64,000 bases of DNA, taken from the NCBI RefSeq assembly GCF_000739655.1, contig NZ_BATR01000118.1, forward strand, positions 101,978 through 165,977. Direction: 5' to 3'. Under the pieces are notes generated by a model. The model was not told the DNA's origin, did no database searches, and saw only the letters and a program-made list of their open reading frames with translations. Origin of the DNA: Verrucomicrobium sp. BvORR106. Lineage in GTDB: Bacteria > Verrucomicrobiota > Verrucomicrobiia > Verrucomicrobiales > Verrucomicrobiaceae. The position numbers and the translations under genes were made by a program. Of this stretch, positions 52,825-60,703 are shown piece by piece. Every line of letters starts with the position of its first letter. Positions within the stretch are counted from its first letter, which is position 1.

Positions 52825-54339
52825 TCACTTAGATGGCTTGCGCTTGTGCGGTAGCGTGCGAGTGAAAGAAATTAAGTAGGATCGAAAAACTGGGTGAATG
52901 TCCCAAGTCAGTGCTTGCAGTTCATTCCATCGATCTCGCTGCACCAACTGCGGGTCGTCTAGAAAACTAATGTGATCAAATCCGCGTGGTTTTGAGGGGT
53001 CCTTTTTCCGAGGATTTATAAAATCTGCTTCATGTAAAATCGAAAGTAGCGTGAGGGCACTGTCATCTGAATTTGGTTGAAGGCTAACTCCGTATACTCG
53101 AATGTTAAATCGCGAGGGGATATCCCGAAGAAATATTCTAAGATCCTCGAAATCCCATTCAAAATCGCGCCCAGCGAATAGCTTAATGATTTCCGTCAAA
53201 TTGTTGCAAATTTCGCCAAATTCTATATTTAGGCTTTCGGCACATTCTCGGGAATATTCGCGCATAGAGGCTTCTGCGTCTTCGTCCGATATCCTGATAT
53301 CGCCGCGCCCAATTGCTTTTTTAATTAGATGGCCAATGAGCTGAATGGCGTCGCGGGGCCGGTCCCGCCCTGACTTAACAATGAATGCTGGCCAACTGCG
53401 TCGATTGTCTTCGGTAGTAGGTAGCCTGACTGTACTGCTGCTGAAAAATGAAAGGAATGGGTCTGTTGGGTCTTCGTTGATCTCAGTTGCTGCAGCGGCA
53501 AGGCGACTGGTGATGATTTGGGTTATATGATGACTGGTAGAGCGTAGAGTTACGAGGAGGGGACGTATGTGATCTATTTGATCTCTCTGACCACGATCAT
53601 TTCTTGTCAGTCTAAGCCAGACTTCAGTCCGCAGAGAAACGATGCATTTCAGGCTGTGACAATCTTGAGAAAGTTTGCGGATCGAGAGCAGGAGTGCCCA
53701 AATCCGGTTAAGGTGATTTGGGTCATCTGACGTGGCGATTTGGTCTGAGTCATCTATAAATAGATAAAAGCTGTTTCCTCGGGCTTCGAGGTGGTCGCCG
53801 ATAGCTTTGGCTAGTTTGGATGAGTTGGTTGATCCAGTGATGCTGGCGATAAGTTCGGATACGCTTGCTTTAGAAGTAGGTCTGGCTATAAGTTTAATGA
53901 CCTCTGCAGTTTTGCGTGCGAAACTCGGCTCAAGGGAGCCCTTTGCTATCGCTTCGTTGTAAAGCAATTCTTCAGGTCCCGTAAGAAAGCCGCTCAGTTC
54001 GCTTCCTATCTTGGATGCGATGCAGGATACAAGGGCTTTGTGAATTGCCCCTTTTAGACTTGCGATGTCGGAAGCAGTTTTGAAGTCGGTGGTATCAATG
54101 TCGTCAGGACGAATTAGTATAGTGGGGACCCCGTATTTAGAGAAGTCGTTTTTGAGCCATTCCATCAATGCAGTTTTTCCAACGCCCTTGCGGCCGAGTA
54201 AAATGGTAGGGCTTCCTTCAGGAGTGCTTAACACTTCAGACAGCTGAAATGGGGTAACAAATACTTTGTCCAACAGATGGGCATCTCCCTCAGCCGTTCC
54301 TGTTGGAAAATATTTTTTCAAAATTGCTAGTCGACTCAT
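52825..54339 (-). CDS. P-loop ATPase, STAND/Sll1717-like
   Basis: 504 residues. Walker A is G49-R-K-G-V-G-K-T56 and Walker B is YLFIDDSDQ near 192-200; CIVSLRTEVWLRLTRND near 230 is a sensor-like segment. The arrangement (N-terminal Walker A, later helical part with PRDAIQLIGHLIKKAIGRG) resembles the P-loop ATPase Sll1717 family. The C-terminus (WDIHPVFRSYLISFTRTLPHKRKPSK) is basic. Such ATPases occur next to nucleases in defence islands. Upstream partner of the Mrr-like protein. No signal peptide or membrane segment. Confidence 0.75.
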   Translation of the reverse strand: MSRLAILKKYFPTGTAEGDAHLLDKVFVTPFQLSEVLSTPEGSPTILLGRKGVGKTALMEWLKNDFSKYGVPTILIRPDDIDTTDFKTASDIASLKGAIHKALVSCIASKIGSELSGFLTGPEELLYNEAIAKGSLEPSFARKTAEVIKLIARPTSKASVSELIASITGSTNSSKLAKAIGDHLEARGNSFYLFIDDSDQIATSDDPNHLNRIWALLLSIRKLSQDCHSLKCIVSLRTEVWLRLTRNDRGQRDQIDHIRPLLVTLRSTSHHITQIITSRLAAAATEINEDPTDPFLSFFSSSTVRLPTTEDNRRSWPAFIVKSGRDRPRDAIQLIGHLIKKAIGRGDIRISDEDAEASMREYSRECAESLNIEFGEICNNLTEIIKLFAGRDFEWDFEDLRIFLRDIPSRFNIRVYGVSLQPNSDDSALTLLSILHEADFINPRKKDPSKPRGFDHISFLDDPQLVQRDRWNELQALTWDIHPVFRSYLISFTRTLPHKRKPSK

Positions 54340-54511
54340 CTTAGGAAGTGTTATTCAGGAGTCCAATATTGATTGCCATGGTTTGCAAGTAAACGTGGCT
54401 AAGCGTTCCACTCAATCACAGTGAAGCTTCCAATCTCCAAAACTAAACCAAATCAACAGAATTTTGTCTACCTGTAAGTGTTAAAGTGTTGAGATCCAGC
54501 TCTCAATTTTG

Positions 54512-55046
54512 TTAGATCTGTGGCTGACACAGGTCGCCCTTCTCGACGAAATCGATTTCCAACCGACGGATCTGCTGATCCAGCAAGTAGTTCGCTTGGT
54601 GGATGAGGCAGATAGCTCTATGTTGCCAGAGTGGCGGCGGGGCGATCCTGGAAGAAGGGGCGGTAGGTCTCGAAAGTTTCTGACTTCTGTTTGCCTAGAT
54701 TGCGGACATACAGGGCTTCCGCAGAGTCTTTGGTCCAGAGGGGGAGATCGCGCACACGGAGGTAATCTTGATAGTCGATCAAGAGTTCCTCCAAGCTGGC
54801 TCGGGCCACATTCGTGAGTTTGATCTCGGACTCTGTGGAGGTCACAGAGGCGTTGCTGCTCTCGGCGATGTTTTGTTTTCCCGAGCGGGCGGCCTGCACC
54901 ATTTGATCAATGGTGCGGTCTCCGCGGTTCAGGAACCGCTCGCAGAAGCGGAACGTGAAGTCGTAGATGATCTCTGACTTCCGGTAAGAGAGAAGCTCCC
55001 GGTAGTTTCCTGTTTTGGGGAGGAAGCTGCCGGGATCGGGAGGCAT
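54512..55046 (-). pseudogene. Four-helix-bundle suffix protein, frameshifted
   Basis: The uninterrupted frame from 55046 gives 142 residues and stops at TAG 54618-54620 after PAATLAT. Directly past it, in another frame, the same strand reads AICLIHQANYLLDQQIRRLE and then IDFVEKGDLCQPQI to TAA at 54512. This is the conserved C-terminal helix of the four-helix-bundle suffix family (TIGR04258-like), so the gene has suffered a single frameshift near 54612-54620. The N-terminal part is intact: LLSYRKSEIIYDFTFRFCERF and IDQMVQAARSGKQNIAESS. Function of the family is unknown. Confidence 0.8.
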
Positions 55047-55084
55047 TAGGAGAGGGGGGAGTGGCGTTTGGGATAGGAGGAATT

Positions 55085-55110
55085 GGTCCTATAGGACTTA
55101 TAAGACCTAT
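55085..55110. repeat. Short tandem/palindromic repeat next to the four-helix gene
   Basis: Three imperfect 9-base units occur in a row (CCTATAGGA, CTTATAAGA, CCTATTCAT) within GGTCCTATAGGACTTATAAG. The first part is also palindromic. Confidence 0.5.
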
Positions 55111-55125
55111 TCATTCAGGAGTCGA

Positions 55126-57187
<2,062 letters not shown>

Positions 57188-57274
57188 CAAAAGTAGTAGT
57201 TAGGCGCTTCGCGCGGGGAAGGTGAAGAGGTGGAAAGGGGAGGTTTGGAGCTTCGCGCAGGTGATGGGGAAATG

Positions 57275-57309
57275 AAAAAGCCATGCGGCTGAAGGGGCAG
57301 CGGCATGGC
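57275..57309 (-). terminator. Riboswitch-controlled intrinsic terminator upstream of thiC
   Basis: On the minus strand a 12-bp stem (GCCATGCCGCTG with CAGCCGCATGGC, one mismatch) and 6-base loop are followed by TTTTTCATTT. It starts 48 bases downstream of the riboswitch aptamer and 180 bases before the thiC start, the expected place for an expression platform. Confidence 0.8.
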
Positions 57310-57356
57310 GGAGGGTGGGCGGAGAAAATTGGCGAGGTAGAACCGGATCAAGCTTT

Positions 57357-57443
57357 GCTCCCTGCGGCGACATTACTCGCATCAGGTTCAAAGGGTTCCT
57401 TTGTTGCCAAAAGTCTCAGCCGACCGTGGTCAGCGCCCCTGCG
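57357..57443 (-). ncRNA. TPP riboswitch (THI element)
   Basis: Minus-strand consensus is complete: GCAGGGGCGCTGACCACGGT at the 5' side, GGCTGAGACTTTTGG, AACCCTTTGAACCTGATGCG, GTAATGTCGCCGCAGGGAGC at the 3' end. The GCTGAGA and ACCTGAT...TAAT pieces bind the pyrimidine and pyrophosphate parts of TPP. Together with the terminator at 57275-57309 it controls thiC by transcription attenuation. Confidence 0.95.
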
Positions 57444-57497
57444 TTTGGATGCTAAGGGAGCTTTGGGGGAGAGGCAAGGGGAAAGGCGGGGGGAGCC

Positions 57498-57521
57498 GGT
57501 GCGTCGGTGCGTCGGTGCGTC
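57498..57521. repeat. Three-copy 8-bp tandem repeat
   Basis: Three perfect copies of GGTGCGTC, upstream of the riboswitch aptamer. No coding sequence covers it. Confidence 0.7.
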
Positions 57522-57713
57522 AGTGGTCAAGGTGTTGGAGGTGTAGTCGTGAGGGAGAGGGGCTTGAGCTTTCGAGGGCGTGGAGACTGCGAGAGGTGCG
57601 GCAGTCGGTTGGGGGGCGGAATCGTTGGCGTGACTTGGGGCTTCGTTCACCAGCGGGACCGGAGATCCCGCCTCCTTTACTCTGCGGCGGAGATGAGGGG
57701 GAGGATTGGTCCG

Positions 57714-57762
57714 GAGTTTGGAGTTTGGAGTTTGGAGTTTGAAGTTTGAAGTTTGAAGTTTG
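57714..57762. repeat. Seven-copy 7-bp tandem repeat
   Basis: Four perfect copies of GAGTTTG are followed by three of AAGTTTG. The two variants are grouped, which fits stepwise slippage. It lies in the thiC-thuA intergenic region. Confidence 0.85.
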
Positions 57763-57795
57763 GCTTCGTCCGACGTCTCCCGGCGGAGCCGGGCT

Positions 57796-57819
57796 ACTTT
57801 TTACTTACTACTTTTCACT
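57796..57819. repeat. 24-bp dispersed repeat, copy B (inverted)
   Basis: Reverse complement begins AGTGAAAAGTAGTAAGTAAA, 22/24 identical to copy C. Located upstream of the ThuA gene. Confidence 0.65.
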
Positions 57820-57946
57820 GTTTTCACCGAACCCTGAAAGGCTTCCTCCTTCCCACTGCGTTGTTTACGAATGAAATGAATGCGGTCGGGGCACGCCGGC
57901 TTTGCATTCCGGGTCAACTGCTTGCATCTTCCCTTCCTCAAAAATC

Positions 57947-58942
57947 ATGCGTTCTCGTTCCCATACCCTTTTCCCTGCTCGTCCGACTCTTTCCCGACGT
58001 CTGTTTTTGCCTTTTGCCGGTGCGGCCGCGATGGCGGCGCTGGGCTTGGGGGTGGCGGTGCCGACGGTTTCGGCCAAGGACAAGACGAAGATTGTGATCC
58101 TGGCGGGGGAGAAGAGCCACCCGAGCGGTCAGCACGAGTTCGCGGCCGGGGCGAAGCTTCTGGCGAAGGCGCTCAATGAGCAGAGCGGGCTGGATGTCGA
58201 GGCGGTGGTGGTGACGAACGGCTGGCCGAAGGATGAGTCCGTGTTCAACGGGGCCAAGGCGGTGGTGTGCTACGCGGATGGCGGTGGCAAGCATCCCTTT
58301 GTGGCGCATCTCCCGGCGGTGGAGGCCTTGTCCCAAAAGGGCGTGGGCATCATGTGCATGCACTATGCCGTGGAAGTGGTGCCTGGACAGGCGGGCGAGC
58401 CGTTCAAGAAGTGGATTGGCGGATTTTATGAAGGCCAGTACTCGGTGAACCCGCACTGGGACGCCGATACGGAGGCGAACAAGGAGCACCCGGTGAGCCG
58501 CGGCGTGAAGCCGGTGAAGGTGCACGATGAGTGGTACTTCCGCATGCGGTTCGCCGAGCCTTCGACGGCGACCTCGCTGCTGACGGCGACGCCGACGCGC
58601 GAGCGGATCAAGCGCTATATCCACTGGAATCCCGGTGCAGATGGCGAACTTGGCAAGCCCCAGACCCTCATGTGGGGCGTGCAGCGTCCCGATGGCGGTC
58701 GTGGCGTGGGCTTCACCGGCGGTCACTGGCACCGCAACTGGGCGTTGGAAGACTTCCGCAAGCTGGTGCTGAACGGGATCGTCTGGACGGCTGGCCTGGA
58801 AGTGCCCGAGGGCGGGGTGAAATCAAATCCCGTGACCGAGGCGCAGCTCAATGAGAATCTGGACGCCAAGGAGCCGATGGTGCATGTGAAGCTGCCGGCC
58901 GCGGAGGATTTTAATCTGCCGATGGCGGAGCCGAAGAAGTGA
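57947..58942 (+). CDS. Exported ThuA-domain protein
   Basis: 331 residues from MRSRSHTLFPARPTL at 57947. The N-terminus carries a twin-arginine-like signal (TLSRRLFLPFAGAAAMAALG). The ThuA (trehalose-utilisation) domain follows: KIVILAGEKSHPSGQHEF, VVCYADGGGKHPF, GVGIMCMHYAVEVVPG, GHWHRNWALEDFRKLVLNGIVWTAG. Members are class I glutamine amidotransferase-like and usually occur with sugar catabolism genes; the enzymatic role is unknown. A stem-loop terminator lies about 105 bases downstream. Confidence 0.93.
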   Translation: MRSRSHTLFPARPTLSRRLFLPFAGAAAMAALGLGVAVPTVSAKDKTKIVILAGEKSHPSGQHEFAAGAKLLAKALNEQSGLDVEAVVVTNGWPKDESVFNGAKAVVCYADGGGKHPFVAHLPAVEALSQKGVGIMCMHYAVEVVPGQAGEPFKKWIGGFYEGQYSVNPHWDADTEANKEHPVSRGVKPVKVHDEWYFRMRFAEPSTATSLLTATPTRERIKRYIHWNPGADGELGKPQTLMWGVQRPDGGRGVGFTGGHWHRNWALEDFRKLVLNGIVWTAGLEVPEGGVKSNPVTEAQLNENLDAKEPMVHVKLPAAEDFNLPMAEPKK

Positions 58943-58966
58943 AGTGAAAAGTGGTTAGTAAAAAGT
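58943..58966. repeat. 24-bp dispersed repeat, copy C
   Basis: Begins AGTGAAAAGTGGTTAGTAAA immediately after the ThuA stop. Confidence 0.7.
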
Positions 58967-59047
58967 GAAAAGTGGGGCTCCGACAGGTGAGGGGAGGAGG
59001 GATGGAGTTGGGGAGTGTTGGAGGATTGGGATTGAGTTTTGTTTTTG

Positions 59048-59083
59048 GCGGGCTGCGGTCGATTTGATCGCGGCCCGCTTTTT
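59048..59083 (+). terminator. Intrinsic terminator after the ThuA gene
   Basis: Stem GCGGGCTGCG/CGCGGCCCGC with one G-T wobble, 11-base loop, then TTTTTG. Confidence 0.8.
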
Positions 59084-59127
59084 GTTTGGGGGGTGCGGAG
59101 TGTGATTGGACCGGAAGAGGGAATGAG

Positions 59128-59169
59128 CCAGGCGGGACGCCTGGGGAACGCACAGCCAGGATGGCTGTG
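59128..59169. repeat. Double-hairpin REP-like element
   Basis: Two adjacent perfect hairpins: CCAGGC/GCCTGG (59128-59144) and CACAGCCA/TGGCTGTG (59151-59169), separated by six bases. It lies between the ThuA terminator and the tRNA, outside any gene. Confidence 0.6.
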
Positions 59170-59287
59170 TCACTCACTTTTCCGTGCTGTTCTTGTTGCA
59201 CAAAACGTCAGGAGGGCTTTAATGACTTCCCTGCTCCGAGCTGCTTTGTGGTGAGGACAGTTTTTCTTCCAGGAAAAGAGATTTAAG

Positions 59288-59370
59288 GCCGGCGTGGCGA
59301 AATCGGTAGACGCGCTAGACTCAAAATCTTGTTCCCAAAAGGAGTGTCGGTTCGAGTCCGACCGCCGGTA
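59288..59370 (+). tRNA. tRNA-Leu (anticodon CAA)
   Basis: 83 bases with a type II long variable arm. The acceptor stem GCCGGCG pairs with CGCCGGT (one G-T pair) before discriminator A. The anticodon loop is CTCAAAA, so anticodon CAA. The T arm is GTCGG-TTCGAGT-CCGAC. CCA is not encoded. The anticodon stem has one mismatch (T-T at the second pair). Confidence 0.95.
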
Positions 59371-59510
59371 CTTTCCCGAATCCTTTTCCTGTTTGGTTCT
59401 CGTTGAACCGACGCATCTGCTGATGCAGCGAGGTTGTATTGAGTTGGAGGGCTGAACTGATGCTGATTGGCAATCTTGAGGGATAGCCGAGACTGGTCAG
59501 GCAATGTGGA

Positions 59511-59570
59511 AGAACCGTCTCGGTTCTTGTTTGCGTGGGAGCTTGCGAGGGCAAGAACCGAGACGGTTCT
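59511..59570. repeat. Nested inverted repeat (REP-like)
   Basis: Arms AGAACCGTCTCGGTTCTTG (59511-59529) and CAAGAACCGAGACGGTTCT (59552-59570) are perfect reverse complements over 19 bases, with a 22-base loop. Each arm is itself a quasi-palindrome (AGAACCG-nnn-CGGTTCT). The similarity extends a few bases further on both sides with one mismatch. Intergenic, downstream of the tRNA. Confidence 0.75.
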
Positions 59571-59723
59571 TCTACCTTCGTGCGTCAGGCGGTTGGACGC
59601 GATGAAGGGCTGGGAGAGTGTCAGGAGTGTGGCGACTGAGCGGGGTTGGAAACCCCTTCTCCTTTGAGGGACTCAGGCATTCGTACGTTTGTGTGAGACA
59701 GTCGCTCCGTTTTCGAATCTGAT

Positions 59724-59763
59724 GCCGATTGCCAATCGGCGGTACAGCAGATTGCCAATCTGC
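59724..59763. repeat. Pair of related palindromes (REP-like)
   Basis: Two perfect palindromes with the same core GATTGCCAATC: GCCGATTGCCAATCGGC (59724-59740) and GCAGATTGCCAATCTGC (59747-59763). Compensating changes in the outer bases keep both stems paired. A third core in inverted form (GATTGGCAATC) is at 59465-59475. They lie just beyond the stop of the minus-strand SHD1-like gene. Confidence 0.75.
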
Positions 59764-59782
59764 GCTACGCTTTTTTGAGCGG

Positions 59783-60277
59783 TTAGTTGGCGGCGGGTTT
59801 GGAGGTGCCGATTTTGGCGACGTTGATGAACTCCTGATCGTCTTTGCTGAGGCGGCTGAGGGGGAGTTCGTAGGGCTGATTGTTGACGAGGAGGCGGACC
59901 TTGCCGTCGCGGATGACGGTGGGAGGTGAGGGCAGGGCGACCGGGGCGGGCGCTGGGGGCTCGGGGGTGCCTTTGACGGTCTCGACAACGTGTTCTTCGA
60001 ACGCGATGAGTTTGCCGACGAGGGCTTTGCCATCGGCGCTGTTCCATTGCCGGGAATCCGACAGGGAGTAGTAAGTGACCGTGCGGATGACGGTGGGTGG
60101 TGTCGGAGCCGGAGTGACGTTGACGTTCGCGTTGTTGAAGGCATCGCCGACACCTCGTTTCTGGAAGCTCTTGGGCGTGGTGGGCACGGCCTGGGCGTGA
60201 GCGGTGAGAGTGCCAGCGAGGGCCGTCGTGAGGACGGTGAACAGGAGAAGGGTGGCGCGGCACGTCTTCGGTTTCAT
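59783..60277 (-). CDS. Exported SHD1-like domain protein
   Basis: 164 residues. Signal peptide MKPKTCRATLLLFTVLTTAL...AHA. The mature protein has a Pro/Thr linker, then the SHD1-like pattern: SRQWNSADGKALVGKLIAF, a Pro-rich insertion (about residues 103-118), and VRLLVNNQPYELPLSRLSKDDQEF. The same domain occurs at the C-terminus of the protein at 39784-40587. Function unknown; probably a periplasmic binding domain. Confidence 0.82.
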   Translation of the reverse strand: MKPKTCRATLLLFTVLTTALAGTLTAHAQAVPTTPKSFQKRGVGDAFNNANVNVTPAPTPPTVIRTVTYYSLSDSRQWNSADGKALVGKLIAFEEHVVETVKGTPEPPAPAPVALPSPPTVIRDGKVRLLVNNQPYELPLSRLSKDDQEFINVAKIGTSKPAAN

Positions 60278-60640
60278 GAGGGACAGTTTATCGGAAGGTG
60301 AAGGAGGTGGGAATGGGGAAGTTTGATTTTGGAATTTGGATTTGTGATTTTGGATTGGGGAGAGGCCCGGGGGCGGATCGTGGGTTTCAGAGTGGGTAGC
60401 TACTCGCTTAGGGCTCGTCCAACGTTGGGCTGTGTTAGAGATCCCCGCTGGGGATCAGCTTCGAAACCGGGGCGATGGTGGGAGCGGGTGGGTGTAACGA
60501 GATCACAAGGGGAGCGTAAGCGGTGATGCTCACCGCAGTCCCAAAAGCGCTGCGCGCTCAGGTGTTGGAAGCGGTGGAATGGTTTGGCACCACTCCGGGC
60601 CTTTGGTGTCGAAGGTAGGGAGGCAGCATTCAATGGATAA
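60278..60640. other. Intergenic region, possibly a degraded dispersed repeat
   Basis: About 360 bases with no gene I can support. It contains an AT-rich stretch with repeated GATTTTGGA (60327-60358) and a small hairpin GATCCCCGCTGGGGATC near 60440. Both strands have short frames with Arg/Ser/Pro-rich products typical of non-coding GC-rich DNA. Confidence 0.5.
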
Positions 60641-60642
60641 AA

Positions 60643-60670
60643 AAAGGCCTCTCCGGGTGGAGAGGCCTTT
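60643..60670 (-). terminator. Terminator of the PVC cytochrome gene
   Basis: Stem AAAGGCCTCTCC/GGAGAGGCCTTT with a 4-base loop, followed on the minus strand by further T residues (TTTTTTTATCC). It is 34 bases after the stop at 60704; T-rich on both sides, so it may act in both directions. Confidence 0.88.
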
Positions 60671-60703
60671 TGGGGAAGAGGCTCAGGTCTGACGTCTGGT
60701 GTC

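Noticed and set aside
60323..60633. Short frames on both strands in the gap before the PVC cytochrome gene
   Set aside because: Low-complexity Arg/Ser/Pro products, no ribosome binding site, overlapping in opposite directions.
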